From Phyllostachys edulis (lineage: Eukaryota; Streptophyta; Magnoliopsida; Poales; Poaceae): a stretch of 64,000 nucleotides of DNA. The position numbers and the translations under genes are program-made. Shown piece after piece: positions 11,312-22,971 of this stretch (its first letter is position 1; the number at the start of each line of letters is the position of its first letter). The notes below the pieces were generated by a model. The model had not been told where the DNA came from. It did not search any database and saw only the letters and a program-made list of their open reading frames with translations. Location of the stretch: assembly GCA_036346405.1 (NCBI GenBank), contig CM070548.1, positions 69,101,739 to 69,165,738 on the forward strand. The letters run 5' to 3'.

Positions 11312-12472
11312 AGAACACCATGTTCTCCCTTCCTCTCCCTTCCTATACAATGATCCCTCGACTAGCTTGTACATGCGTGCTCTTCGAATTAACCTATCCT
11401 TCTGTTGAGGATCATCGGACAATGTCCTTGATGCAAGATAAGTGGTTAATGGTTGTATCCACTCCGCATCTTGCTCGATGACCCCGACCTCTGAGGTGGC
11501 CGAACCCATTTCTATTGAAGGTTTTTGTAAGGTATTCGAGAAAAACACTTGTTGGAACAGGCGTTCGTAAGGAACCCAATTTTGATACTGGTCCGCTAAG
11601 GAGATTTCCTTGTGCGGTATATGTTGGACTTCTAAGTCCTTGAAGTGTTTTTTCAACTTTCTCACTTCACCCAGGTATTGAGCCATTATCTCATCGGAAC
11701 AGCTATATTCCTTTAATAACTGGTTTACGACTAATTGTGAATCACCCTTCGCTAAAAGCCGACAGACTCCGAGGGATTTGGCTACTCGAAGCCCAGTTAG
11801 AAGTTCTTCATACTCTGCCACGTTTTTAGTGGCAGGGAACAGAAACCGTGTGACATACTGAAGTTGATCATCTTATGGTGTTATCAACAAAATCCTAGCT
11901 CCCGAGCCTTTAAGCTCGCGGGAGCCATCAAAATACAGTGTCCAATGATTGTCCAGCCTTGGACTTTCTTGAGGTTGGTCCTCAGTGTTCGTCTATTCAG
12001 CCACAAAGTCAGCCAGGACTTGGCTTTTTATGGCTGTTCAGGCAGTAAAATGAAGATCAAGCTTCCCAAGTTCTACTACCCATTTGGCTATGTGACCTGT
12101 TACTTCTTGGTTATGAAGTATATTTCCAAGAGTAAAGGATGAGGGCACTGTGATTTTATGAGATTGAAAATAATGTCTCAATTTTTTGGAAGTCATCAGA
12201 AGAGCACAAATTAGTTTTTGGATCTCAGGATATCTTTCCTTCGGCCCGTGTAAGACCTCACTTACATAGTAGATGGGTCGTTGAGACCCTTCCCTTTCTG
12301 CGATAAGTACTGCACTGACCATATTTGGCGTTGCTGCCAAGTAAACTAGTAAAGGTTCCTCCTCTAAAGGTGAAACCAATACTAGAGGATTTGAAAGATA
12401 AGCCTTTAAGCCTTCGAAGGCTTTGTCAACTTCTTTAGACCATTGTAACTCTTTATTACTCTTGCAGATCAC
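11312..12472 (-). pseudogene. Element B pol: RNase H domains
   Basis: The minus-strand frame 12,472-12,038 has the connection/RNase H segment (LVYLAATPNMVSAVL, RPIYYVSEVLHGP). 11,821-11,312 has the second RNase H domain (AEYEELLTGLRVAKSLGV, GDSQLVVNQ) and the following linker to about LYRKGEEG. It ends at the Copia fragment before any integrase. The paired RNase H-like arrangement matches element A. About 215 bases between the pieces (around 11,822-12,037) carry the domain in other frames. Confidence 0.82.
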
Positions 12473-12659
12473 CTTAAAGAAAGGTAAACCACGTTCTCCT
12501 AATCAAGAAATAAAATAACTAAGAGCCGCTATTCGACCAGTTAAGGCTTGGACCTCCTTCACAGTAGAAGGTGGCCGCAATTGTTCAATAGCTCGAATTT
12601 TCTCGAGATTAACTTCAATCCCATGAGAACAAATAAGGAAACCAAGTAATTTGCTAGAA

Positions 12660-13306
12660 TTAACCCCAAAAAGTACACTTTTCAGGATTAAACTTTATTC
12701 CATGTTTATTTACAGTTTCAAAGGTCTCCGTGAGATCCTTCAAATGGTCATATTTGGTGCTACTTTTCACAACGAGGTCATCTACATAGGCCTCTAAATT
12801 ACGCCCCAGCTGACTGCTGAAGATTTTTTGCATCAAACGTTGGTACGTGGCTCCAGCATTCTTTAACCCGACCGACATCTTGACATAGCAGTAGACGCCA
12901 AAGGGTGTGATGAAGGCGGTCTTTTCTTCATCTTCTTTCGCCATGCTGATCTGATGGTATCCGGAATAAGCATAAAGAAAACTTATCAGTTCGCAACCCG
13001 CAATAGAATCAACTAATTGATCAATGCGAGGCAAAGGGAAGTCATCCTTTGGGTAAGCAATATTTAAATTAGTAAAATCTACGCACATGCGCCACTACCG
13101 TTAGATTTCTTGACCAGGACCGGATTCGCAAGCCATTCGGGGTGATCAACCTCCCAAATGAAGCCGGCTTCAAGGAGCTTATCGAGCTCTGTTCTGATGG
13201 CTTCTTGATGATCCAGGGTGAAACATCGCAGTCTTTGTTTGACTGGTTTTTTCTTAGGCCAAATGGCTAGCCTGTGCTCAATCACCTCCCTTGGGACTCC
13301 GGGCAT
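12660..13306 (-). pseudogene. Element B pol: reverse transcriptase
   Basis: Minus-strand frames 13,306-13,079 (MPGVPREVIEHRLAI, HPEWLANPVLVKKSNG) and 13,088-12,660 (MCVDFTNLN, FPLPRIDQLVDS, GLKNAGATYQRLMQ, AYVDDLVVKS). The catalytic YVDD motif is intact, but one frameshift near 13,080-13,090 separates the finger region from the palm. It is close to element A's RT in order and wording, so the two elements belong to the same lineage. Confidence 0.88.
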
Positions 13307-13369
13307 ATCAGATGGCTTCCACGCAAAGACATCTGAGTTGGCCTGGAGGAAGGTGAGGAGCTCGTCTTC

Positions 13370-13935
13370 CTATTTCTCACTTAATCCCGCGCCAATCCGG
13401 ACTGTCTCGGATTGATCATCGGGCTAAGTAGTATTACCTTTACTTCCTCACTGGGCTGAGGAGTGGCTTTGATCTTTGCGGCTTTCTCTGTTGTATCCTC
13501 TAAAGTAAGATCTTTTAGATGTAATTGATCGATAAGTTCTAACAACTTACGATCACATGAAAGCACGATGGCCTAGTCACCTTGCACCACAATCACGCTT
13601 TTTGGCCCAGGAATCTTGATCTTCTGGTAGGCGTGGTGCTAGCTGCCATGAACTTTGTTAGAGACGGTCTTCCCAAAATAGCATTATAGGCAGACTCAAA
13701 ATCAACCACTTCGAAAGTGATTAACTTAGTTCAAAAATTAGTAGCCGTACCGAAGGTTACTGGTAAAACTACTTGCCCTATTGGTGTAACAAACATACCT
13801 GGCACTATTCCATAGAAGGGACTTGTCATTGGTTTAATCTTAGAATGAGGAATTTGCATCTCATCTAAAGTGCTAATAAATAATAAGTCTAAAGAACTAC
13901 CGCTATCTATTAATATTCTCCCTACTCTCAATTAC
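13370..13935 (-). pseudogene. Element B protease
   Basis: The minus-strand frame 13,931-13,731 has the aspartic protease motif ILIDSGSSLDLLF and PIGQVVLPVTFG. After a TGA the sequence continues with an AYNAILGRPSL-type block, and the linker to RT extends to about 13,381 (LSCDRKLLELIDQL). The catalytic DSG is present. Retroviral-type proteases act as dimers and cut Gag and Pol. Confidence 0.8.
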
Positions 13936-14210
13936 TTATGGTAGGGGAAACTACTAATGGTAATTTACGAGAAGTAGACATACCTTTAGGGACGTCCTCC
14001 TTAGTGAAGGTCAGGGAGGTCTCTGACAACTTGGGGTATTTTAGATGACCAGGTGGGATTTCAACGCTGTTGATGTCCCACCATGCCGCCTTGTACTGCC
14101 GCTTGGAGGTGTAGGCGGCTGAACCCCTGTAAATAACATTGACGTGGTGATCTGTCCTTTGAAACGACATTTTCATGTCTTTGTTATTGCTTTGGACCAC
14201 CGGTGGTCCG

Positions 14211-16213
14211 CTATTTTCTGCTGGGACAGGCATTGGACCTTTTCCCATCGTAATAATCCTCCATTTGCTTTTGCCAAGTATGGCAGTTGCGGAGGTCATG
14301 ACCAGGAACTTTATACAATGGGCACCAGCGCTCATTGCTCTCGGACGTACTCGCAGATCGTAGGGCAGTTTGGTCGTTTGAACGACCTCCTAGCCTCCTT
14401 TTGGTCCAAGGACCTTTGTTCTTGTTGTAGGGTGGTCGCTGGTCAACTACTATGATCTCTCTGGTGGACTGTTTGGACCTTTCCTTCTTATTTTTAGGTT
14501 TTCCTCTATTGCTCGTGGAGCCTTCGGACCTCATGGATTTCTTTTCTTTGACATCCTCGAGGCCTAGCTTAGGAGGGGTGGCTCCCTTATCCACCATTCG
14601 GTTCCACTCTACTGCCTCATGGGCGTTAGAGTACCGATCGGCCATGTCAAAGAGTTCTGACACAGACTTAGGTGGATTGATGTTGAGGTCTTCTGTGAAT
14701 CTTCGATATCTCATCGCCTGTTTAAAAGCTCGAATCACAGAGTCATCAGAAACATTTGGGATAGAGTTACGGACTTCTATGAAACGTTTTATAAACTGTC
14801 ATAAATTTTCCCTGGGGGTTTGGCGGAGTCGATGCAGATCATCCTCCTTCCCCGGCTTTGCATAACAACTTTTGAAGTTGTTTTGCAATGCATTACAAAG
14901 CATCTCCCAGTTATATATGGATCCCTTAGGCTGGTTGAATAACTAGGTCCTAGTAGAAACTTTTAGAACTGTGGGCATATAATTAGCCATTACCATTTCA
15001 TCGCCTCCAGCAGCCTGAATGGTGGTAGTGTAGACTTAGAGGAACTCCGACGGGTTTTGAGTCTCGTCAAAAGTCTACATACTCTCTGGCTTGAACTTCT
15101 CCGGCCAGGTAATATTTCTCAGTTTGGAAGAAAAAGCTTTACAACTCGCATAAGGTCCAACACATTGTCATGTATTACGATGATTATTATGACCAGCAGG
15201 AGATCTGGGACGTCTACTACATCCCGAAAAATGGGTGTCATGCTCACCTTGGCCTTGAACGTGACGGCCAGGAGCACCATAATTTCGGTTTTGCCTCCGG
15301 CGTCCAATTGAGGACCCTTCTAGGTGTGAATCTGTTTGGGAAAGCACAGTAGGCGGTCGGGTAGAAATGTTCTCCGTTGCATCTTGTAGCTCTTGTGCAA
15401 TTGCACGTGTTACTTGCACTCCTTGCCCCAGAGTTAATCCTTCCGAAGGACATGCGATGGTGCTTGCTAAGTAGTCAATGCGCTCTGTAGGGGAATCCTC
15501 CTGCATGGGGGTTGGTAAGGTATTTGGATCTCTTACCATCGTTACCCACGGCGGTGGTGTATGCATCGTTAGTGGTGGCGCCCTCGCTGAGGAGCCAGGG
15601 GCATCTCGGTATTAGTGGTTGCGAACCTGCGAGATGTGCGCATGTGTGGTGGCACGTATTTCGGCTTGTCGTGCCTCTTCCTCTCATTGGAGGTGTTCCT
15701 GTTCCTCCCGTTCCTGGTGTTGCCCTGATGCTTCGGGATTATCGCCGGGATTGGGTTGATTGTCACCGACGGCGATGACCTGACGACCGCCGGAATAAGC
15801 AGAAGGGGTGAACATACCATCGTCCTCTGAGGAAGAGGACGAGTTTATTGTAGGGTGAATAGAAGATTCTCCCCAGATGTTCTCTACAGGCCTTCAGTGT
15901 GGAGGTCTCTATTGAGATCATCATGATTTGCTGGGCTCGAAGGACCTTCCGAATCTCCTCCTCCAAGGGAGACAGGCTCGGGATAGTACTCGTCCATAGC
16001 GGCACTTGTGGACGAAGGCACGACCGGTGAGGAGTTAGTAGATGCGGACTCGGTGGGCGACAGTGCCTTAGTAATGGCCCCGGAGGAACCATGAGTGTTG
16101 CCGGATATGAGGACAAAGTTTTCCTCCATATCGTCATCATAGTTGAAAATATCAAGGATGCTTTCTACTCTCCAAGTAGGCAAATTGTGATTCATTAGTA
16201 AAGCACGGGACAT
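14211..16213 (-). pseudogene. Element B gag, multiply frameshifted
   Basis: Starts near an ATG at 16,213 (MSRALLMNHNLPTW), passes a low-complexity Ser/Pro segment and enters a retrotransposon Gag domain at about 15,100-14,740 (recognisable as PSEFL.VYTT and QAAGGDEMVMANYMPT in pieces). The best frame is 14,738-14,211, with FTEDLNINPPKSVSELFDMA, a Lys-rich tract and a zinc-knuckle-like CPLYKVPGHDLRNC. The knuckle has C-x2-Y rather than C-x2-C, as also in element A (YPFYKKEGHDLRNC), so this variant may be normal for the lineage. Gag forms the particle that packages element RNA. Confidence 0.75.
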
Positions 16214-16257
16214 GTTACCAGAATTGAGTAGGCGAAGATGATGACAGTGTTCCTCAC

Positions 16258-16270
16258 GGATGGCGTTAGC
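16258..16270 (-). other. Degenerate primer-binding site of element B
   Basis: The minus strand reads GCTAACGCCATCC directly after the 5' LTR. It aligns with GCTGGCGCCGATA at the same place in element A, so it is probably a decayed TGGCGCC primer site. Confidence 0.45.
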
Positions 16271-16881
16271 TATCGACGTCTAGGACTCTTGTCACAAAAC
16301 GGACAAAACAAGAATATAAAGGAAAAATGGAGATTACTATCTATTCGCCAAAGGAGTCAAAATGGTGAATGTGTATTACAAAGAGTATGCTCTGATTACA
16401 GGGGAAGTGGCTATGAATACACGTGGAATAGGGTTTGGATGTGAATCTATGTTACAAGGGCACATAGGCCGAACTATTTATAGTTTTACAAGCGTCGATA
16501 TTTTGTCACAGTGGCGCCTCTTCGCCCAAGGGTTACGTCTCTTTAAGCCAACGGTTGCATCTCTTCGTGATGACCGTCATCGCCGATATCTCCACGTATA
16601 GCTGTTATTAACTACACATGGGTAACCGTTTTCTAGGACCTCCTCTGTGGGGGGGGGGAGGTCCTGGAGATGTCCTAGAGGAACCCATAGAGGAGGTCCA
16701 AGTGGGCCTCCGAAAGAGATTTCGGGAACAGTCAAAGAAAAGACTTTTTACGCCCACCTTCCGACTGTCTAATTGACCTTGGGCCCAAAAAACTAACTTA
16801 GGCCCAGTAAAAATCTGGCTTATCTACAAATAAGCAAATAAAGATATACCCAGATTATTGACTAGTCAACAATCCTCGTCA
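16271..16881 (-). repeat. 5' LTR of element B
   Basis: Pairs with 4,008-4,625. Its outer end CCTCGTCA abuts the CATTG duplication at 16,882-16,886. The inner end starts TATCGACGTC where the other copy has TGTCGAAGTC. A poly-G run of nine lies at about 16,652-16,660. Confidence 0.88.
16474..16483 (-). promoter_or_regulatory. TATA box in element B 5' LTR
   Basis: The minus strand reads CTATAAATAG, the likely promoter for B transcription toward lower coordinates. Confidence 0.65.
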
Positions 16882-16886
16882 CATTG

Positions 16887-17324
16887 TATGCCGTATCGAA
16901 ATCGACCACATCAAATGAGATTTTTTTCTGTCCTGAAATTATTTGGAGAACCAAACATTATAGGAAGAGAAACTTGACCAATTGGTTTGGTCGAAGACCC
17001 TGGTACCTTGGTCCTAGGTACTTGCATCTCATCCAGGGCACTTGTAAACATAATGTTTAATGAACAGCCACCATCAACTAATACTCGATTTACTCGACAG
17101 TTGCTGATGGTGGGCTCGACCATGATCGAAAACTGACCTGGTCGAGTAGAAGGGATCGAACAATCACCCTTCTCAAAAGATATGGTGACTTCCGACCACT
17201 TCGACAATTTATTGACAAGAGTAGAGTCAATAGAATTTACCTCACGTTCGACAGCCTTGAGCTATCGTTTTGACTCATATGCCAAAGATCCTCCATATAT
17301 ATGATCGATGGTGTGCTTCGGATC
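16887..17324 (-). pseudogene. Element A protease, N-terminal half
   Basis: The minus-strand frame 17,207-16,911 carries VEPTISNCRVNRVLVDGGCSL (aspartic protease motif D-G-G followed by C-S-L-N-I-M-F), DEMQVPRTKVPG and PIGQVSLPIMFG. A stop falls close to the junction. The following SFDVVDFDTAYN is cut at 16,886 by element B. The rest is at 4,007-3,800. Confidence 0.82.
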
Positions 17325-19680
17325 CTAAAACGGCATCTCCTCATCGTCGTTCGACTACTTTCGACCACTTGTTTGTCCTACCTCCTCGAGTGTAGGAAGA
17401 AGTCCTTTGCCGGTGTAATAGTCTTCGAGCTTTCGTTGGAAAACTCAGCAATTGCGAAGGTCGTGTCCTTCCTTTTTATAGAAAGGATACCACATAGGCT
17501 TGTCATTCTTCCGTTCGGGGTGTTTGCCCTTACCCCGGTCGGAGTATGATTTGGAACTACGAGGCTTCTTATCGCTTACGGCCAAGAATTCCTTGAGACT
17601 ATTGGCTTGATGTTTTTGGCCTTTGGTCTTGTTCTTGGATTTCTTGGTCTTTTTATCCTTCTTTTTGCTACTTTCATCTATTTCTTGAGGATTTTTATCG
17701 TCTCGATCGATGGTTTTGTTCCACTCGACTGCTTCAACAGTAGTCACATATTGATTGGCCATCTCGAAGAGCTTGGCGACAGTAGCCGGAGGATTTAAAG
17801 TGATACCCTCTATGATCCTTCTACTGCAGACTCTTCGCTTAAACACTCTGATAACAGAAGAATAAGAAACTTCAGATATGGAATTGCGAACCTAATTGAA
17901 ACGCCTGATGAACTGGCGTAGGATCCCGTGGTCATTCTGTCTCATCCTGTGCAGGTTGTCCTCCTTCCCGAGACAATTGTAGGTGTCCTGAAAATTGGCC
18001 AATAGTAGGTCGCAGAAGTGTTGCCACGGATAGATTGACTCCAGTGGTTGATTTAACAATCACGACCGAGCAAATCCTTCGAGCACAGTAGGAAGGTAAT
18101 TTGCCATGACATGCTCTCCTCTTCCTGCTGCTCGAACAGTGGTCGTGTAGATCTGAAGAAATTCGATGGGATTATGTGATGCATCAAACTTCTCCATGTA
18201 CACTGATCGAAACCGCAGTGGCCAGCAAATTGCTCGGAGATTAGGTGGGAATGCTCGACATCCGGTAATAACATCATGATGCCTTCTTTGTGAGAAAGAA
18301 GGATTGATGTCACCAGGTGATCATACACGAGATACCCAGTTGTAGACAGACCTGACCTCTGATAGGTCTCAGTCCTACGAGGCAAATACTCCTCGTAATA
18401 CATCCAATGTTGCAGATTTCTGGGTTGGAGTGGTGAACGATCACCTCCCCTGAGAGCTTGTCGATCATCAAATATTTGAAGAACTCTTCTCCGACTGGAA
18501 TTATGGTTAGGAGAGTGACACGACATGTTGTCGTGTCGATCTCCATGAGGTGAGTTATTTGAACGACTGGTGTTTGATGGAGTTGTCCTGGTACGACTTC
18601 CAAAATGGTGCTGGTGAGGTTGCTCAAGTCTGGCCATCGCGCCCCGAAGCCTTCATGCGATCTCTTCAGCGAAGAGGTCGTAACCTGGCGCTCGTCCAAG
18701 TTCTTGAGTTGGGTTCTCGAGCAGGTCATTTATACATTGAAGTTCTTGAGCTTCCTTTGGCCAACATTGGATGCACCCAGGCAAAGTTCTCTGGGTTGCA
18801 ATTCTTCTCATTCGGATAGTCTCAGGATCATCCACATCTGAGATTGCTTGAGTGCATCTCAATGGAGAGCGATCATTTCTAGGATTTATCCCACGCTCAT
18901 GAAGGTGCTGATCCTGTTCATCGTCAGAGGCGTCCTCGTCATCACCACGAGAGCTCGTAGTGTGTGACTGATGGGGAGCATCCTCAGTCTTGCCTCTAGG
19001 AGAGTGACTAGGATCTGCGGGGAGGACGAGGACCTCCTGGATACGATCTCCACTTGTGCCTAAGGCCTCCTAACTTGAGGAGTAGTCGAACGACAACGCC
19101 TCGCAACTTGAAGCAAGCCCCTCCAAGAAAGGGAATTATGGGTTATAACTGCCTCCATCTGTAGGTGAGCCCTGCGAGGGTATGGTTGAATCCGCAGGAA
19201 AAGCGTGCTTGACCATATCCTTTGCGGGGGTAACCAAAGAGTGACGATCACCAGATACTGATAGAGACCCAGAATGATGGCTTCCAGGACTTACCGTGCC
19301 AGGTCGGACGGCCTCAGACGGACTCGAACATTTGGAGGGGGAACCCTCGCTATGTTTTGTGCCTGCCTTAGTGCAGTCGTGATTATGGTTGGGTGGACCC
19401 TTGCCCTCTAAGGAATCTGGTCCCTCATTTGGGCATAATATTGTGGGAGAAAAGGATCCCTCCTCAACTCTGTCTGTGATATGGTCTCCTGGATCTGATG
19501 AAAGATCTTTGGAGGCGGCATTACCATCGGACGAAATAATACTCTGCTCATTTTCGTAGCAGGCATCCATGTCGAGTCATGCGTAGTCGGCCAAGTTGAA
19601 CCAATTCTCCTTATTCCACTCTCCTGCCATAGAAGCATCAGAGTTGAGAAAATTAAGAGAACTTGTCGAAAAGGAATCAT
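17325..19680 (-). pseudogene. Element A gag
   Basis: Minus-strand Gag from an ATG near 19,680 (25 bases inside the primer site) to a TAG at 17,327-17,325. The N-terminal part is Ser/Pro-rich and broken by frameshifts. The Gag domain lies at about 18,240-17,880 (PIEFLQIYTTTVRAAG, HVMANYLPTVLEGF in one frame with a TGA). The C-terminal part 17,846-17,445 has ITLNPPATVAKLFEMANQYV, a Lys-rich stretch and YPFYKKEGHDLRNC. It matches element B gag block by block. Several stops make it non-functional. Confidence 0.75.
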
Positions 19681-19690
19681 CGAAAACTCC

Positions 19691-19705
19691 CCACTATCGG
19701 CGCCA
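19691..19705 (-). other. Primer-binding site of element A
   Basis: The minus strand reads TGGCGCCGATAGTGG, two bases inside the 5' LTR. TGG at this position is the complement of a tRNA CCA end. I have not assigned the tRNA. Confidence 0.7.
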
Positions 19706-19939
19706 GCTGTCGATGTTTTACTATCGATCTTATGAATCAATATTAAGGGGTCTCCTAGAATTTAAACCATGCAGAGGGTGACACAGAGATTTATACAGGT
19801 TCAGGCCTTCTCCAGAGAGAATAACAACCCTACTCCTGTGTTGCTGTATTGAGTGTGTTGATTACAATCAAGAGGAAGACTAAAGCCTAATGTCCTTTGC
19901 TCAAGATTGCCTCCCTCCTTCTACCTACTGACTTCAGCC

Positions 19940-19947
19940 TTTATATA
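19940..19947 (-). promoter_or_regulatory. TATA box of element A LTR
   Basis: The minus strand reads TATATAAA, in the expected orientation and distance from the primer site for an LTR promoter. Confidence 0.6.
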
Positions 19948-20219
19948 TTGTATGAAGAGGTGGCGGTTTCTCCGGGCTAAGAGGTGCCTCAATGTTTCAA
20001 ATGATGAACCGGTTAATGGAGGTTACTGTCAGAGAGACAACAACCCCATGTTGCTAGGCAATTATTGTCAGAGACAAAGATATAATACATGCGGTTATTC
20101 CAGAGAATATAGCGTATATTAACTACCTCGTGTGTTAAACACGGTGCGCAAAACTCCCTAATCGACTGGGCCCATATGTCTGCAAGCTCCATCGATTATA
20201 GGGTGGTTGCAGCCGGCCA

Positions 20220-20365
20220 AGTTGTGGAGAGACTTACGACCATAAAGTGCTCGTAGAGAGGGCTCACAACCAGAGACGGGTCGTAGAAAAGGTTACGACT
20301 AGAAACTGGTTGTAGAAGGGCTTACGACCAAGGGGTGGTCGTAGTAAGACTTACGACCACTCGGT
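20220..20365 (-). repeat. GGTCGTA/TTACGACC short-repeat cluster in element A LTR
   Basis: Six or more units such as CTTACGACCA, GGGTCGTAGA and GGTTACGACT, in both orientations at 20-30 base spacing. They lie in the U3 side, upstream of the TATA box on the minus strand. Confidence 0.6.
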
Positions 20366-20481
20366 TAAGCTTCTCCCTTATGAACAGTAAGGGGTATACT
20401 TTGCGAGTAATATAAATATATTGCTATCTATAATGAGAATTACAGATAAATAATTAATTGAGAATTATTAAATCCTTGTCA

Positions 20482-22971
20482 AGATTCTTTCACTCCAATA
20501 GCTATGCCGAACTATGAAAATCAAAGAGAAGCATTCAAACAAGGACTGGACAACAAGAGGATCAAGACTCGCCAAAATCTCCACTAGACCGGTCCGACTG
20601 GATGAACAGTAACAGGCTGTCCGGAATGAACAGTGCAGTTCGACCGGATGAACAACATAGTTTGACTGGAATGAATAGTAGCGGTCTGACTGGATGAATA
20701 GTAAAATCAGCATAGAGCTAAATTTCAGCACGTTTAAAAATCATAAATTGATCAAGCTTTTGATCCACAACTCCAAACTTCATGAAACTTTAAACATACC
20801 TTCTCTAGGATGTTAGGAATCTATTCCAATCAAATATCTTAAAGATCATTGCCAAAGTTCTGATATTTTTCCATTTGAGTGAAGGTTGCACCAAATTAAG
20901 CTAAGCAAAATACGAAAATGAAGATGGAGAGAAGCTCGTGGGAGGAATCAATCCAAGATGTCTAAGAATGGTTTCCCACATGTCCTAACATCCTCAATCA
21001 TAAAAATAATTAAGCTAAAAACCCTCAAGAGCAAAACCCCCCAAATCACCCTTTCTTGCACCAAAACTGAGCAAATTCAAGAGCTTGCAATCAAAAATAC
21101 CTAGATAGATGGGATTTGGTCTCCAAGAGATATGTCCATCACTTACACATCCTAGGTATAAAGCAAGATCAAGAGAGGAGTAAGAAACATCAAAAACCAT
21201 GACAAAACAAGAAATCAACACTTGCGTATGAGAGGAAGACTTGGACAAATTTGGAGATTTGATTTCTACTTGGAGATGAATGTTTACAGCCACCCCCTTG
21301 GGGTGGACAAAGCCACTAGGGCAGTGCACACATAAGTGCTCTTATCTCTCTCAATACATCTCTCAAAGCCTAGCCTCCCCCTTCTCCACTTTTTCCAAAT
21401 TTTCATATTAGGGTTCTTTGGTTTGGTTGTGCAAATCCTACACTAACCCTTATATAGTGGAGGCTAGTACTAGAGATAAACCCTAATGGGCATTCGTTAA
21501 GCCCACACACAAACGAGTATCTCACTCACGCACGCTTCTTAAATCATCGTCTTCGTCTTTAGGTCCATTAGGCCAAATCCATCATGTCTTACCCTCCATG
21601 GAGTATCCTTGACCATCCACTTAGGCCACTGCCGTGGTTTCGCACATCATCACTTTTTCGGTATTGAGCAATTTACCAAAATGCCCCTCTATCAACCTTT
21701 CCCGAATCCTTCACATCGAAGCACCGCCTATGCTTCATCATTATCCATGTGACCCCAATGATTTCTTGCCAAGCCTCTCACACGTCCGGATCTCATCGAA
21801 CCATCATCACTTCCAAATGGGCCTAAGCCACTTGGCGCACCACATGTCTTACCATGCACCATGACCGCACCCGGCTTCCTTAGTCGTTCTAGACCTCAAC
21901 TTCTCTCTGAGCTTAGTCCTACTCCACCTTGTCATTGCCTATCATGTCCATCACTGGTAGCTCCCGCTCCGGTTCCTCATCTTCTCGGCTTGTAACCACC
22001 CCAGTAGCCTCGGTCATCTTCCGATGACACCTTGATCGTTCTGGGCATAGCTCCGTAGCCCTGCAACCAATACCAACAAGCAAACCATCACATAGCATCG
22101 CATGCCACTCAAAATCATCAATCGACACAATTGACGAGTCAAGAACACATACCTTCAAAACTTCGCTCCCAGAAGCTTCACTTTACCTCTAAAGGTCTTT
22201 GCTCAAACTCTGCTTTCTATGGTACTTGTCTATCTTGCACCTTGCTTGAGTCCAACCATCTCACCCGACATCTATGACCGTTCTAGATCTTGCTTCTCCT
22301 GACCAAGTCACGGTCCTCCTCGTTGTTGACCACAGTTGACCCCAAGCCACCTGCACAATAATAGACCAAACAACCATTTTCGGACACAAGTTCTTCTCAA
22401 CTTGACCTGCATTAGCCATAACATGCATAATGAAACACATATGTAATATTTCCATGATCCTAGGTCAATTCCCAAAATTCAGCACAACTCATTATGCCTA
22501 AAGTCACCATAGTCGGTCATACCACTGGCTCTTTGCCGGTATGATCACCAATGCTTTGCCAGTCTGACCGCCAACCCATGGCCGATCTGACTGCACTCTC
22601 CGGTAACAGGGACCGGTCAGACCGCCAACCAACGGCCGGTCAGACTACTTCCTATTTCCAGAAAACACCATTCTCTAGACTTTTCGGCAAAACTCTATCT
22701 AGTTTCGCGTCCAGTCTCTATTTTCAATGGCATATAGTGCAAACACACCCCCCAAATACTATCACACAAGTGTTTGATGTCCATTCCTCAAAAGGTTGCA
22801 CCGTCAGTCTGACCCATGGCCGATCAGACCGCCCCCATTGCTAGTTAGACTGTCAGTCACCTAACAACAAACCTGACAATTTGCTAAACTGAGAGTCCAC
22901 TCTCCAAACTCCTCGTCAATGATGCCAATTGTTTAACACCTAGATTAGGACCATACCACATGGTCTTCACA
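20482..22971 (-). repeat. Partial LTR related to element D, interrupted by element A
   Basis: Diverged but clearly alignable to the D LTRs: TTTCACTCCAATAGCTAT at 20,487, the GGGAGGAATCAAT.CAAGATG.CTAAG block at about 20,939-20,968, the GAGCAAAACCCC block, and the minus-strand TATA at about 21,450. CCATTG-type ending sequences stop at about 22,971 (TGGTCTTCACA). The first about 120 bases of the LTR are missing on the left because element A inserted there; the remainder should lie left of the window. It carries its own CCGGTCAGACCGCC-type repeats (22,555-22,850). Confidence 0.7.
21448..21457 (-). promoter_or_regulatory. TATA box of the D-related LTR
   Basis: The minus strand reads CTATATAAGGG, matching the D LTR TATA boxes at 43,402-43,413 and 51,132-51,143. 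Confidence 0.6.

Larger units (their letters stand above)
4008..16881 (-). mobile_element. Element B: Ty3/Gypsy Tat-lineage retrotransposon nested in element A
   Basis: Two direct repeats of about 615 bp (4,008-4,625 and 16,271-16,881) bound it, and CATTG is duplicated at 4,003-4,007 and 16,882-16,886. Minus-strand order is 5' LTR (right), gag, protease, RT, RNase H, then an opposite-strand gene and the 3' LTR (left). The integrase is missing, replaced by a Copia fragment. The antisense gene between pol and the 3' LTR is known from Grande/RIRE2-type Tat elements. The LTRs differ at scattered sites and pol has frameshifts, so the insertion is not recent. Confidence 0.88.
1..20481 (-). mobile_element. 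Element A: Ty3/Gypsy (Tat-like) retrotransposon, split by element B, 3' end outside window
   Basis: Read on the minus strand, this element runs 5' LTR (20,481-19,708), primer site, gag, protease, reverse transcriptase, RNase H and integrase down to a pol stop at 579, in Gypsy order (integrase last). The protease is cut at 16,887/4,007 by element B. Removing B and one copy of the CATTG duplication makes the protease halves adjoin. The RT and RNase H motifs and the long gag resemble the Tat lineage of grasses; that lineage call is inferred. Stops and frameshifts interrupt every domain, so the element is dead. The 3' LTR lies left of the window, so LTR age and the outer duplication cannot be read here. 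Confidence 0.85.
19708..20481 (-). repeat. 5' LTR of element A
   Basis: Runs from TGTCGATG (inner end on the plus strand) to CCTTGTCA, giving TG..CA termini and 774 bp, with the primer site just inside. It ends exactly where the older LTR (20,482 onward) resumes. The partner LTR is outside the window. Position 20,220-20,365 holds a cluster of GGTCGTA/TTACGAC repeats. Confidence 0.75.
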
